This document shows, one piece after another, positions 10,448 through 21,850 of a stretch of DNA of 64,000 bases. Under the pieces are notes generated by a model, which was given only the letters and a program-made list of their open reading frames with translations, did not search any database and was not told the origin of the DNA. Origin of the DNA: Euclidia mi (Eukaryota > Arthropoda > Insecta > Lepidoptera > Erebidae); contig OX123182.2 of assembly GCA_944739405.2 (NCBI GenBank), positions 39,681,598 through 39,745,597 of the forward strand, given 5' to 3'. A program made the translations under genes and the position numbers. How positions within the stretch are numbered: position 1 is the stretch's first letter; each line of letters opens with the position of its first letter.

Positions 10448-11914
10448 ATGACCATGGAGATAGATGATCTGCCTCCTGGTCGCCCGCCAGACCCATGTAC
10501 TTCACGCGACTCTCAGAATATTACGACGGTTGGCACTTCCCAAGACGTTTTTGCGTATCCACCGGGCTTAACAACTTCTCTCTCCAATTTCGAAGCCGCT
10601 GAGAATGCTCTGCGACGTAAACATATGTCACAGGGTGATGTGGATGGTCCGCCTCCCCCCAAAAAACATAATGCTGATTCGCAACCCCAAGTCTACAGCC
10701 GCTCTAGATATCCCGCTATGGATGTAGCTCCCTTTCTGGTCCTCGTTTCAGTCAAATCCGAAGATCCTGCTTCTGCCACCTCAATTCACCCAATTAACTT
10801 TGGACGTCTAATGCTCAAACTCAACATTAAGAATGTTCTAGCTGATGGCATTAAGAAAGTTGGTAGAAACAGAATCTCTGTGGAATTTAAGTCTCCTGAG
10901 GACGCGAATGCATTTATAGGCAACTCGGAGATGATGGAAAAAGGCTATTCTCTATCCATTCCGACTTACAACATTACAAGAATGGGTATAGTTAAAGGCA
11001 TTCCCTCAGAGTAATGTGATAAGGACATCTTCGAAAATGTAAAAACTCCTACAGGATGTGGCCGCATAATAAAAATTAGAAGGTTAAATAGAAAGGTTGT
11101 TAATGACGGTATATCGGAATGGAAGCCTACTTCGACAGTAGTGTTGACGTTTGATGGCCAAGTTCTCCCCAAGAGGGTATTTTGCTGTTACAACGCCCTC
11201 CCCGTTGAATTATATCATTTCCCAACTATTCAGTGTTTCGCATGCTGTAAATACGGACATACAAAACTTCAGTGCCGGTCCAAACCACGTTGCTACCGCT
11301 GCGGGGGTGAACACCTTGGAGAGGGGTGCTCTGCAGAAGAGCCAGTGTGTTTTTATTGTTCAGGCCCTCATTGTGCAAATAGCAAACAGTGCCCAGAATT
11401 CTTGAGACAAAAGAACATCAAAATCACCATGGCAGAACAATCCATATCATATCAGGAAGCCTCCAAAAAAATTCCAAGCAGTTTCAAATCTTATGCTGAT
11501 GTCTTAGCCACTTCTCCGCCCACTTATTACTCTGCTTCTACCTCTTCTATCTCGAAATCCAACCCTCATGTATCTCCTATCACTTCTTATTGTAAAACTG
11601 TTTTTTTAAATCCCAAAACTCATGCTCCTCTCTCTCCTGGATATGTCAAGAGAGCCCATCAAGACCTTATACACAACTATTCGTTCTCCCTTTCCTCTAA
11701 TGGTTGTGGTCTCATAAATCAGCACTCTCCTGCTACTCAGGATGATTCCTCAAAGGAATTGGAATCACTGATTAATATAATTTGTTTTCTCCTATCTAAA
11801 GTCAACTTACCTGACTACGTTGCCCATGATTTAGTAAATCTCATTCTTTCTCGCCACCATGAACCTCAAGTGTCTACAGTGGAACGCCAGGAGTGCTCTG
11901 CCGAAAAAACATGA
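10448..11914 (+). pseudogene. LINE-E ORF1, gag-like protein with three CCHC knuckles
   Basis: One frame runs from 10448 to 11914 (about 488 codons), interrupted by a single TAA at 11012-11014. The N-terminal 190 residues are Pro/Ser-rich and then show an RRM-like LKLNIKNVLADGIKKVGRN segment. After the stop come three zinc knuckles: CFACCKYGHTKLQC, CYRCGGEHLGEGC and CFYCSGPHCANSKQC. Such proteins bind element RNA in I/Jockey-type LINEs. A single nonsense change separates this copy from a full reading frame. Its end overlaps the ORF2 start by about 55 bases. Confidence 0.88.
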
Positions 11915-14900
11915 AATTATATCATTATTAAATATATATAAACCTGCTGTTTTTGCTCTATCAGAGACTTGGCTTTTGCCTCGCCTCAATTTCAGTTTAT
12001 AGTACGCATCGTGATGACCGTTCTGACGGTTATGGTGGTGCAGCTATCCTTATCAACAATGTCTTTCCTTCCTCATCCCTACAACTCCCTAGTCATGGAG
12101 ATGAGATTATTGCAGTAGGTGTTAACATCTGTGGCATTAATTTTATTTCTATATACATTCTTTCCCCTAATTCCCTGTGTCTTCAATTTATTGATAATGT
12201 TTGTGCTGTTTTCAGCCCAATCATCTTTTTAGGTGATTTTAACTGTCACCATGTTTTGTGGGGATCTGATCACTGTGATAGCCCCGGAAATGACCTAGTT
12301 GACCTATTGGACTCTACAGGGTTATGTATTGTTAATGATGGTTCAATCACCCGGCTCCCCAGACCAGGTCAGGGTAGGAGTTGTGTTGATCTGACACTCT
12401 GCTCAGCTAATTTAACTAGCCTATTGGATTGGAACCGGTTAAACTTGACATATGGAAGTGATCACTATCCTATTTGCACAACCATTATTAACAAATACAT
12501 GCCCATTAGAGATAAAACACCACTGTTAAGGTACAGAGTCGCGGATGCAAAGTGGAGCCTATACCGATCTTCCGTAGAGGAAAAAGTCTCGTCATGTCCC
12601 CGAATTACCAGATCCAATTTAGATGCCTGTATTTCGCAATTCAACGAGTCCGTTTCATCTTCAGCTGATATGTCCATTCCTCTGAAAAACTCTGCATCTG
12701 GCAAAATCTCTTCTCCTCCATGGTGGGACAAGGAATGTACTGAAATAATTAAAGAACGTGAAGCAGCTGAACTCAATTACATTCATAATATGTCCGTTGA
12801 TAACTGGTTGACATATAAAAGGTTAGTTGCAAAATCCAGGCGTTTATTCAGGAAGAAAAAATATGAAGCATGGAAAAAGTTTTGTCACTCTCTCTCCCCT
12901 TCTTCCCCATCACACCTGGTATGGCAAAAATTTAAAAATTTTCGCCGTGGTTGCTCTTCTTTAACTGCTTCTCCTATCACCAGGGATCTTGCTGAATCAT
13001 TCTTAAATAAATTAGCTCCTTCTTTTGTCCCTTTCATTGGCGAATGTCCCCTTCCCTTAGACGAGGAGATCATTTCCAATGATCTATTAGACAACCCTTT
13101 CTCTTTAGAAGAACTAGATTTGGTCCTCCATCGTGTCCAAGACTCGGCTCCTGGGATTGATGGCTTCCCATATTCATTTTTCAAAATGTCAGGCCTCCAG
13201 AGTCGCAGATATCTTTTAGATTTGTTTAATTGTTGTTTCTCACAAGGTTACATTCCTGGTGATTGGAAAACTCAACTAATTATTCCTTTATTAAAACCCG
13301 GAAAATCACCAAATAAGGTTGATTATTATCGTCCTATTGCCCTCTCCCCTGTTATTTGTAAAATTTTGAAACACCTTATAAAAAATAGATTAGAGTGGTT
13401 TGTTGAAAGTAGGGGTCTTTTAGCAAAAGCCCAGTTCGGTTTCCGGAAGGGTTTTAGTACCATGGACAGCATCGCGACTTTTATTACTGATACCCGTATT
13501 GCGTTTAGCCATAATAAGTCTGTTGTAGCGGTTTTTCTGGATATCTCTTCAGCTTATGACAGTGTTAATCTTACAGTGCTCAGAAGTAAGTTACGCCAGC
13601 TGAGTATACCTGCTAAGATAATTCACTGTATTTGCAATCTTCTATCTAGTCGCATCGTTAACCTCTTCACCCCAGGGGAAAAGTTTAACTCCAGAACCGT
13701 TTGGCGCGGGCTCCCGCAGGGATCTGTTTTAAGCCCCTTACTTTATAGTATTTATACATCTGATCTTCACGAATCACTGAATGCCAACTGTCAGATCCTA
13801 CAATATGCTGATGATCTATGTTTATATGTGACAGATCCATCGATATTGACCGCAAAAATATCTATGCAAGTCTCCCTATAGTCTTTAAATTCCTGGCTTT
13901 GTTCCCATGGTCTTCGATTGTCGGCCCCCAAAAGTACAGCTGTTGTCTTTTCAAGAAAGAGAAGTATCCAGATATTCAGTTGGATATTGAAGGGTCTCCT
14001 ATAAATAAAGTTGAGCATGTTCAATTTCTTGGTGTCATGCTAGATTCAAAGCTAACGGGTGTCCCTCATATTAACTATGTACTTGGCAAAAGTGAAAAGA
14101 ATCTCAATATCTTACGAGCTCTAGCTGGTGTTTGGTGGGGTCCTCATCCGTTTACACTGAAACTTATACACAATGCCGTAATAAGAAGTATAATTAATTA
14201 TGGTACATTTCTTTTGGAGCCTTGTAGCAAAGTTATGTTAGGGAAATTGGATACCGTGCAATCTTAATCTCTCCGAATAGTCTTGGGTTGTATGAAATCT
14301 ACCCCGATCAATGCTCTACAGGTAGAGAGTGGGGATCCTCCTCTTTCCCTTCGTAGGCAATATCTGGCTGACAGATTTGTATGTAAGTCATATTTCCTTA
14401 AAAACCATACAATTCTCAAGAAACTTCGACAGCTGGATTGTTTATGCCGTCAAGAGGGTTATTGGAGCCACAAGGATTCCCCTCGGTTGATAAACTCAAT
14501 CAGGAAAATCCGAGCCCTAGAGGAAAATGTCCCTCTGCACCAGTGTTCTAAATTCCTCTTATATGATTCTCCTTATGAAGTCTTAAATTTTAGACCTAAT
14601 TATATCCCATATCTTGGCATAAATAAAGAATCGGTTCAGGCTAATAAAGAGTTTACTTCTATTGTGGAGGAAAGATGGGGTGAATTTCATAAACTTTTCA
14701 CAGATGCTTCTAAGCTGGGTCCACATAGCAAAACTGGGATCTCAGTATACTATTTGAACGCTCAAATAATTTTACAGCTTCAGTGCGCTCCACAGGCATC
14801 TGTTTTCACTGGGGAATGCATTGGCATTCTCGAGGCTTCTTTGTTTATCCTTTCTCACTCAACTATTACAAAAGCAGTTATTTTTCTGATTCCAGTAGTG

Positions 14901-15558
14901 CTCTTTTGGGATCGACATCCGTTGCCCCATTATCTTGGAAATTAAAAAATGTTTGTATTCATGCTGTATGAAAGGTATTGAAGTCAATCTTGTCTGGATT
15001 CCTAGCCACATGGGTATCCGGGGTAATGAGTGTGCGGATGTTGCTGCTAAAGATGCTGTAACTAGTGACATTGCAGATCAGAAATATTACCACATTTTGA
15101 CAAATGATTTGTTACATATATCTAGAGAAGACTTATATAATTCCTGGCAGGCAGCCTGGACCAAATCCAGTAGGACCAAGGGGTTTTTGTATGCATCAAT
15201 CCAACCGATCATACCTGTTAAACCCTGGTTTTACAAGTTTAAAAAAGTCTCTAAAACTGTAACATCTGTTATATGCAGAATACGTCTTGGATTTTGTTGC
15301 ACTCCAGTCTTTCTCCATAAAATAAGAGTACGTGACAGCTCCCTTTGTGAATGTGGTCTAGACGATGGTACCCTAGATCACATTTTCCTCAAGTGTCAGT
15401 TAAATGAAGCCTTTCCTTTAGACCAATTTGACCAAATTGTTTCTAAATTAAAAAATCAACGTACGGTTAATGTTCGCCACCTCCTGTCATATTTCCCAAA
15501 TCCCGTTATAATTAACGCTTTTATTAAATTTATATCCACTAACATGATTAAGCTGTAA
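11859..15558 (+). pseudogene. LINE-E ORF2: endonuclease, reverse transcriptase, RNase H
   Basis: The frame begins MNLKCLQWNARSALPKKHEI at 11859, near a GCCACC upstream context, and is thrown off near 12000 by a frameshift. The main frame (to 13881) carries IFLGDFNCHH, SDHYPI, a DYYRPIALSPV block, FRKGFSTMDSI, VFLDISSAYDSV, GLPQGSVLSPLLYSIYTSDL and YADDLCLY with intact catalytic aspartates. A further shift near 13860 and a TAA at 14265-14267 follow. RNase H motifs are FTDAS (near 14700), ECIGILEAS and, after another shift, FSDSSSALL, then HMGIRGNECAD. The C-terminus has a CECGLDDGTLDHIFLKC zinc motif. At least four lesions make it inactive. Confidence 0.87.
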
Positions 15559-15613
15559 TTTTGCAATATTCAGTATACATTATTATCTATATTATTGTGT
15601 GTCATAGTTCGTA

Positions 15614-16700
15614 TTTTTTTTTATTTATAAACTAACACTTGTATTTGTCCATTGTTTCAGGTCGTAAATAGGGCCTCAATAGATCAATGACAGAACCTAA
15701 TTAAAATTGTTTTTAGCTAACTATTAACACATGTGTAATCATTACCCGACATTGGCACGAATTGCTGAAAGTTACGGCAGATTGCCATAAAAAACAAAGA
15801 TTTGTGTTAGAAGGTAATAAAATAAGTAAATAGAAAATTCTAAAATTGAAGAAGGTAGAATAAATAGAAAAGAAAGCAATTCACCCAGTCATGTAAACAA
15901 AACCAAGAAATTGAAGAACCTATTATTTCTTTGCCGATGCTGCAGCTCGTCTTGATTTCGCAGCGACAGACTTCACTGCGGGTTTCTCCGGTTCCGCACC
16001 TTTCATCCTGTCGAGATCACTCAGCGATAGGATCCGATGTCGTTGACCGTCCGCACCAAGAACAAAGACAGAGCCTTCCTTCGTCCAGCACTTATCGACG
16101 CCAAACCGCTCCCTAGCTGCCATAAACGCTGTATGGCGCGCACGAGTTAAGAATTCGGACATCGTAATACCAGCTCCTTTCAGTTTGGTTTTTGCGAACC
16201 ACACAGTGTCCCGGAGCGACACATTATGTAGCTTGACAAGAATGGGCCTGGGCTTCATGTTGGATTGCTGGCGGCCCATCCTGTGGCATCGTTTGATGTC
16301 TGCTGCACAGAAGGATTCAAGCTTGAGGCGCTGCTTTACTAAATGCACAACCACTTGAGCTGTCTCTTCGTTCTTATGCTCCTCAACACCATGCAGTAGA
16401 AGTATTTTACGACGGCCATGCATCTCCATGTTGTCCACCTGGCGAGCAACAGTCTGCAACTGCTGTGAGAAAGATTTCATAGTGATCAATATGAAGTCCT
16501 TGAAAGCTTTGAACTCCTCCTCCAGGCTGCCTGTACTTGAAGATGATTTACTTTGGAGTTCCAATTCAAATTTAGCCATCCGTTCTTCAAAATAGTGTTG
16601 AATATTCACAAGTGACATGTCCATGATGTTGTGATGGTGTTTTTGTTTGATTTCAGTTGTGTTTTAGTGGAGATAACACTTTACTGGCAGGTATTTTAAT
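15614..16700 (-). mobile_element. retroposed ORF1-only unit with A tail
   Basis: On the minus strand a leader (about 16700-16625), one intact ORF (16624-15923), a 300-base 3' UTR and a terminal AAATAAAAAAAAA (15614-15626) follow in the order of a reverse-transcribed mRNA. No endonuclease or reverse-transcriptase sequence of this family lies next to it on either side. It abuts the 3' UTR of LINE-E. I did not find a clear target-site duplication, so the leader boundary is approximate. Confidence 0.55.
15923..16624 (-). CDS. ORF1-type RNA-binding protein of a LINE (L1/FP-like fold)
   Basis: This intact 233-codon frame has no LINE ORF2 beside it. Residues 1-75 look coiled-coil forming (FEERMAKFELELQ..., LEEEFKAFKDFILITM...). 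Residues 80-190 match my memory of the RRM-plus-C-terminal domain of L1-type ORF1 proteins and their lepidopteran relatives: RRKILLLHGVEE, AADIKRCHRMGR, KPRPILVKL, TVWFAKTKLKGAGITMSEFL. The last 30 residues are Lys/Ala/Arg-rich, as in a basic nucleic-acid-binding tail. The likely role is coating element RNA during retrotransposition. Whether it is expressed is unknown. A domesticated host gene is the alternative. Confidence 0.7.
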   Translation of the reverse strand: MDMSLVNIQHYFEERMAKFELELQSKSSSSTGSLEEEFKAFKDFILITMKSFSQQLQTVARQVDNMEMHGRRKILLLHGVEEHKNEETAQVVVHLVKQRLKLESFCAADIKRCHRMGRQQSNMKPRPILVKLHNVSLRDTVWFAKTKLKGAGITMSEFLTRARHTAFMAARERFGVDKCWTKEGSVFVLGADGQRHRILSLSDLDRMKGAEPEKPAVKSVAAKSRRAAASAKK

Positions 16701-16740
16701 GTTAGTTGTATATTTTATCCATAAAATATATGTGAAATAT

Positions 16741-17269
16741 GTATTTGTTATTATTTTTTTATTTTTTTGCTACTGATGCAAAAAAAACAGCTGTTTACTC
16801 TACTACCCCCACTATCAATGAGTTGAGTACTATATTATATTAAAATATACAAAATAAATGCATACAAATAAACTACCAACAACGGCTGTTGTTCATAAGA
16901 ATAAACATATACATACAGGATGTCCGGTAATAAATGGATAACCTTGAAATGGCTTATAGTAGAACTTATGGCCATGCAAAAAAAATACGAAACAAATCTA
17001 TCATAAGTTGTACCTAAGATAAGTTTAAAAAAAGAAAAGAACAATTCTTTTTTGCCTTATTTTACTTTACTGAACACTACGAATAGAAAGGAATGAAATT
17101 CTTCGGTTTTTGTTGTTTTAATATTAAACACTAACTATTGTGGCAGATAAATAGTAAGACTTCTTAAGGTACTTTTTGAAAAAAAAATGCAAGTTCATTT
17201 ATTTTGGAAAATTTGCAAAACTTATTTTTTAAAGAAAGTTTAAACATGTTGGGTAAAAAAAATAATCTT
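16741..17269. other. non-coding, one repeat-like end
   Basis: AT-rich with no convincing gene. At 16915-16945 the sequence ACAGGATGTCCGGTAATAAA resembles the terminal 'GGGTGTCC' sequences of some insect DNA transposons, but I see no matching inverted end nearby. The minus-strand frame over 16835-17044 is hydrophobic only because the DNA is AT-rich. Confidence 0.35.
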
Positions 17270-17484
17270 TATAATAATAATCTTTATTCAATAATAATGT
17301 TTACATTTCAGTGGATGGATACATTAGGTCTGGATAATCTTATACTATAATACTTTATAATCTAATAAACAAAAAATACTTAACACATAGTTTAAGGCCG
17401 GTATAGGTTATTTTTACTTTGCTACCTGGGTTTAAAATTAATTGCCTGAACTAGGTTTTCGAAAAAGGCTATTGAAGTAGGTGA

Positions 17485-19149
17485 TTATTTTATGATAGTA
17501 AGCAAATCCTCAGTATCGAAGTAGGTCATTGTTTGTAAGTGTCTAGTTATGATTATTTTACATGGCTTATAACTAAATTTATATATATCTAGTAACTTAT
17601 TTAATCTATTGTATAAAAAAGGCCCTATTGATAAGAAAAATCTATGTATAAAGACATGTTTACCATGAAACTTAGTACAGATTAGATCTTTTCGTCTCTT
17701 GTCCGGGGGCAGTGGTTTGGTTGGAATTAGTGCGTGTTGTTTAAGTATGATGTGCAGTACGAACAATTGACGTACAGTTAGGACATTAGTGGACTGATAC
17801 CATTCATAGGTAGGAAACGTGTAAGGTCGAATCGTCGCCACTTTTAGAATTGCTCTTTGAGCGCGTTCTAGTGGCAATTGGACGGTTTTGGATGCCCCTC
17901 CCCATGAAGTAATGCAATAGGCTATAATGGACTGACACAACGACAGGTAGATTTGTTTTATTAATAAAAAATTTGAAGCGCTACGCATAGTTTTGAAAAT
18001 AAATATTAATTTACGCACCCGTTTACATAAGAGATCTATGTGAATGCGGAAATTAAGATTGTTGTCAAGTGTTATTCCAAGGTACTTGATACATTGTGTA
18101 GATTCTAAATTAGGGCAGGCGCATGCAGCGTCAGCAGAGGAATGACATTTATTGCTGTGACCGAATATTGTGTTGTTAGGTGATTCATGAATGTTATTGT
18201 TAAGTATTGAGAAGTGGATATATTTTGTTTTCTGTGTGTTTAAGGTTAGTATATTATCAAAAAGCCAGTTATTTACAGTATTGAAACCTAGTTGAGCATG
18301 TGTATATACCTCAGTACGAGTATTTCCTGTGAATAATAGTACCGTATCACGTGCATAAGACACAATGACACCATTATGAAGACTAAGGTTACATAGGTCA
18401 TTAATATATATTAAGAACAAAGTTACTCCTAAAATGCTCCCTTGTGGCACCCCGAAGGGAGGATTAGGGATATCCGTGCTGAGGTTTGTACATAGATTTA
18501 CACACTGATATCTGTCGCTAAGATAGTCGGTAAGTACTTTCAATTGTGTGCCTCTTATTCCTACATACTCAAGCTTTCTTAATAGACCTGGAACTGAAAC
18601 AGAGTCAAAAGCTTTGGCAAGGTCTAGAAAGATCCCAATAGTATGCATCCCTTTATCCAGGTTAGCCACAATGTGATCAGTAACCATGTGGACGGCCTGG
18701 TTTGTTGATTTTTGCGTTCTAAAACCAAACTGCCTGTCTAAGAGTATTTTGTTCGATTCCAGGTATTTTACTAATCGATTATTCATTAGTTTTTCTAAAA
18801 CTTTAGACAATGCTGGCAAGATTGAAATGGGCCTGTAGTTGTTTACACAACTTCTATCTCCATTCTTGTGTATTGGGATAACTATAGCTTTTTTCAAGGC
18901 CTGGCCAGGAAATATACCGTCAGACAAACATATTTTAAAAATGTGGGTTAGTGAAGGTGCTAGGAAGTTATTAAATCTTTTGATTATAGAGGTAGAAATG
19001 TCATCCCACCCTACAGCTGAAGTGTTTCTTAGTCCTGTTATTATTTTAACGACTTCGTCAACATCAGTATCTAATAAAACAAAAGATTTGAGCGCGGGGT
19101 TGTGTGATTTGTTACAGGTGTAGTGCGATGAAAAGTTTCTTTGATGCAA
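17485..19149 (-). pseudogene. LINE-G reverse transcriptase, catalytic YADD changed to YARD
   Basis: This 554-codon open frame shows KKAIVIPIHKNGD, NNYRPISILPALSKVLEKLM, FGFRTQKSTNQAVHMVTDHI, IGIFLDLAKAFDSV (catalytic Asp), GVPQGSILGVTLFLIYINDL, SYARDTVLLF and IKYLGITLDNNLNF, ending MTYFDTEDLLTIIK. In relatives (LINE-C at 29250) the palm reads SYADDTALLF. Here the first Asp of the pair is Arg, which should abolish polymerase activity although the frame is otherwise open. The ATG is internal: the ORF2 polypeptide would begin upstream in the endonuclease. Confidence 0.85.
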
Positions 19150-20640
19150 GCTTCTTTCTCCGAGTGATTTTCCGGCTTAGCGAAGAATATATTTATTTTA
19201 TTGAGTGCCAGTGTGGGATTTGACTCGGATTGAAGTAAACCTAATGCTGGTTCTTGATTTTTGGTGGTAAAAGTGCATTTTTTCTATAAATTTCCTTACT
19301 AATATGCTGTTTTGCCTAGCCTTTTCTAGTTCAGCCTGATTGTATTCAATCTTTAATTTTCTAAGAAGGTTGTTACAAAAATTACGATATCTTTTGTAAG
19401 ACATCGAGATAATTTCATTATCGGGTGTTTCTTAGCCTTCGAGTGCAATTTATCTTTATGTCTTATGCAGCGCAAAAGACCTTGTGTAATCCACGGTTTT
19501 GTTATTTTATATCTGTTAGACAATTTTATTGTTGTGAATTGCACTTTGTAATTCGTTTATGAGGTAATCGATTGAAATATTAGGATCAGCACATAAGTAA
19601 ACGAGGGCAAGATCTATGTTAGGTATGTCAATTGCAAGGTTCTTCATGTTTATTTTAGTATAGCTGGGTGTGCAATTATGTTTAGGAAATGATAGTTTTA
19701 ATGACAATAGAATAGTGCGGAGATCTGTAATTGAAGAGTTAATGACCAAAGTGCGTGACGGATGCTTTGTTTTGATAATGAAGTGGTCTAGGCATGATCT
19801 ACTTTGATGAGTAGGAAGAGTATGAGCTGGCAAGAGACCATGAAAAGAGCAGACATTAAGTTAATCATGGCCACATACATCATTTCTCTCAGACAGAATA
19901 TTTATATTTAAATCACCTGTTATAATTATCTTAATATATAAAATCCTTGCGTTACTGACTGACTGACAGACACGCTACAGCCAAAACTAGTGGGCGCAGG
20001 AAGCTGAAATTTGGCATGTATGTTTTTTGAGGACCGTAGGGGTGCACTAAGAAGGGATTTTCCGAAATTCCCACGGGATCGGCCAAAACGGGAAATTTTA
20101 AAAAATTGCAGGCGTAGCTGCTGGCGTCCTCTAGTATTCTTATATGATGATAAACTGTTTAGTAATAAATTAAGTGAATTAAGAAGCTTATCTGTACTAA
20201 GAGATGGTGGCTTATACAAAGAGATTATGGCAGTATCGTGGTTAATTTAAATGAGCAGGCACTTGCATTCATCTATATTAGGTTTTTCTATAACTACATT
20301 TAGATGTTTTCTAATATATACTACAACGCCGGCATTCTGATTGATATGATTATCACTACAAAATTGTCGATATCCATCTAAAGTTGGTAGAGCATCAGAT
20401 CTATTAGATAACTATCATTCCGATAGCACTATTATGTCACAAGTTATGTCAATAGCATGCAGCAAAATTTCTAGTTCCTGAAAGTTTTTATAGATACTAC
20501 GAATATTTTGTGAAATAATAGTTAGACATTTATCTTGTGGTGAACGAAGGCTTTTACAATCCTCAATATTACACACTTTTGAGTCTGAGATAGAAAAGTT
20601 GTCTAAATCATCTAGGTACTAGCTTATTAGCCATTACTAT
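19150..20640 (-). pseudogene. LINE-G endonuclease and linker, frame-broken
   Basis: From 20640 downward: IISQNIRSIYKNF, a central NQNAGVVVYIRKHLNV, LYKPPSLSTDKLL and, across the Helitron-like insert, IIITGDLNINIL (catalytic GDLN), then SRSCLDHFIIKT. The linker follows in pieces: KPWITQGLLRCIRHKDKLHS and SYKRYRNFCNNLLRKLKIEY. Several frame changes and stops occur. Removing 19929-20134 joins SLSSYKN to IIITGD in one frame, showing that the insertion was precise. Confidence 0.78.
19929..20134 (+). mobile_element. non-autonomous Helitron-like element, exact ends
   Basis: This 206-bp element starts TCTTAATATATAAAATCC and ends GGCGTCCTCTAG. It has no terminal inverted repeat and no target duplication, and it sits between a 5' A and a 3' T. 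These are Helitron hallmarks (5'-TC, 3'-CTRR, A|T target). Near the 3' end GCAGGCGTAGCTGC can form a short hairpin. Removing it restores the LINE-G reading frame exactly. Further copies are at 45813-46020 (same ends, same A|T rule), 5252-5458 and 41228-41425 (degenerate). Confidence 0.85.
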
Positions 20641-20692
20641 AATTAACGAGTACCTTTAGTAGCGGTGGTTTCACGTGTAGTTAGTGGCGCTC

Positions 20693-20990
20693 TCAGGCGC
20701 CTTCATAGTCTATGGAATTCAGGTACCTGTCCTCGGCATATTTTCTTGCTGGGCAGGTCTCGTCCCCAGTTTGGTGATTATTGGGCTTCTTAAATTTCAT
20801 ATACGTAGCGCAGGAAGGTGGTGATATTTTCATACTGCACTCTTTGATGACGTGGCCTGATCCATCGCAATGACCACAGGTAGGGCTTGTTTCGCGGCAG
20901 AGTTTCGCTGCACGTCCGTATTGTTGGCAATTATAACACCTTGTAACCAGGTAAAGTCCTTTGCAGGACATTATGTCCAGTTTATGAACA
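20693..20990 (-). pseudogene. LINE ORF1 fragment with zinc knuckles
   Basis: A short minus-strand frame contains CYNCQQYGRAAKLC, where the expected His of the CCHC knuckle is Arg, and CGHCDGSGHVIKEC, an intact CCHC knuckle. These are typical of gag-like ORF1 proteins of Jockey/I/R1-type LINEs. Sequence upstream does not continue the protein. Instead an RT C-terminal fragment abuts near 20990, so this is a scrap left by insertions or deletions. Confidence 0.6.
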
Positions 20991-21850
20991 CTCTCCCCTG
21001 GTTAATAAGGGCTTTTCGAATTCACTTATTCCGCTGTATAGCGGAAACTCCCCTTAAAAGCAGCCGACTTGTGGTGTTGTATCGATAATTGATTGGAGCA
21101 CTGCCTATTCGAACATTATCTCCTACTCGTCGTCCACGAAAGTTTATTATACAGATAGCTGGGTTGCTTGATGGCTTGATGTTTAATAACGTTAAATAGA
21201 AGACATGCTAAGTGTAGTTTTCTACGAGATTTCATTTTTAAAATACCAGACTTGTTTAAAAAAGGCGTCACATGTGTTCCGGAAGGACACAGAATGTTTG
21301 TATGAGGCGTCTTGTTCCCGAGAGTAGGCGAGGACTGTACACTGTGTCAGCGTAGTTTAACTTAGATAAAATTACGGACTCAACCAACTGAACTCTGAGT
21401 TCTTGTGACAAATACGGTCTTATTTTGTATAGAAACCTTAGACGATAAAAGCAATTCTGGATATAATTGGTTACATGCTTTAAAACGTAGATTTGCATCC
21501 ATAATAAGACCAAGATTTTCCTCAGTGACTCGTTCAATTGACTCATCTAACAAAGTAACATTCAAATGCACTCGTAATGTACGTAATTGTTGGTTAGTTC
21601 CAAAAACCATGTATTTGGTCTTAGAAGTATTCAGTGCTAGACAGTGCCTTTCAGACCAGGTGGCCACTCTAGTAAGATCTTCATTGATTGCTTCTACGGC
21701 TGACTGATATTGGTGTGGCTTGAAAGATATATCAAGTTGCACATAATCTGCATACATATGTATGTATTTTACTGTTCTTTGTATAAGCGGGTACATCAGA
21801 ACAATATAAAATAAACAAAATTGGGCCTAATATCGAACCTTGTGGAACAC
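20990..21850 (-). pseudogene. LINE reverse-transcriptase fragment with YADY
   Basis: Read from 21850 downward: PQGSILGPILFILYCSDV, then HMYADYVQLDISF (YADD changed to YADY), HCLALNTSKTKYMVFG and a LGLIMDANLRF motif. After a shift come CFYRLRFLYKIRPYLSQELR and KLNYADTVYSP. Weak C-terminal similarity (ACLLFNVIKHQ...) continues to about 21000. Both the 5' and 3' ends are missing and several frame changes occur. It is a dead, twice-truncated copy of another LINE family. Confidence 0.72.

Larger units (their letters stand above)
10448..15600 (+). mobile_element. LINE-E, near full-length non-LTR retrotransposon with RNase H
   Basis: Two overlapping ORFs encode a gag-like protein with three zinc knuckles and a polyprotein with endonuclease, reverse transcriptase, RNase H and a C-terminal Cys/His motif. 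RNase H after the reverse transcriptase places it in the I-type group of LINEs. ORF2 starts inside the end of ORF1 (11859 against 11914), the usual arrangement. Both ORFs are broken, so it is a dead copy, but domain order is complete. The 3' UTR runs from 15559 to roughly 15612, where a minus-strand retroposed unit starts. Confidence 0.85.
17270..20645 (-). mobile_element. LINE-G, minus-strand LINE with endonuclease and RT
   Basis: It can be followed from the endonuclease start near 20640 (IISQNIRSIYKNFQELEI) to the 3' tail near 17270 (GAATAAAGATTATTATTATA on the minus strand). The endonuclease contains a Helitron-like insert (19929-20134). The linker at 19540-19150 is frame-broken. The RT occupies 19149-17485 as one long open frame. 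The 3' UTR at about 17405-17460 contains the GCCTGAACTAGGTTT hairpin-type motif also present in LINE-A. No ORF1 is recognised upstream. Confidence 0.83.

Noticed and set aside
10066..15890. Inverted GACTGGGTGAA motifs at 10066-10076 and 15880-15890 as possible transposon ends around LINE-E
   Set aside because: Only 11 bases match, no target duplication is seen, and LINE-E is a retroelement that does not use inverted ends. Probably chance.
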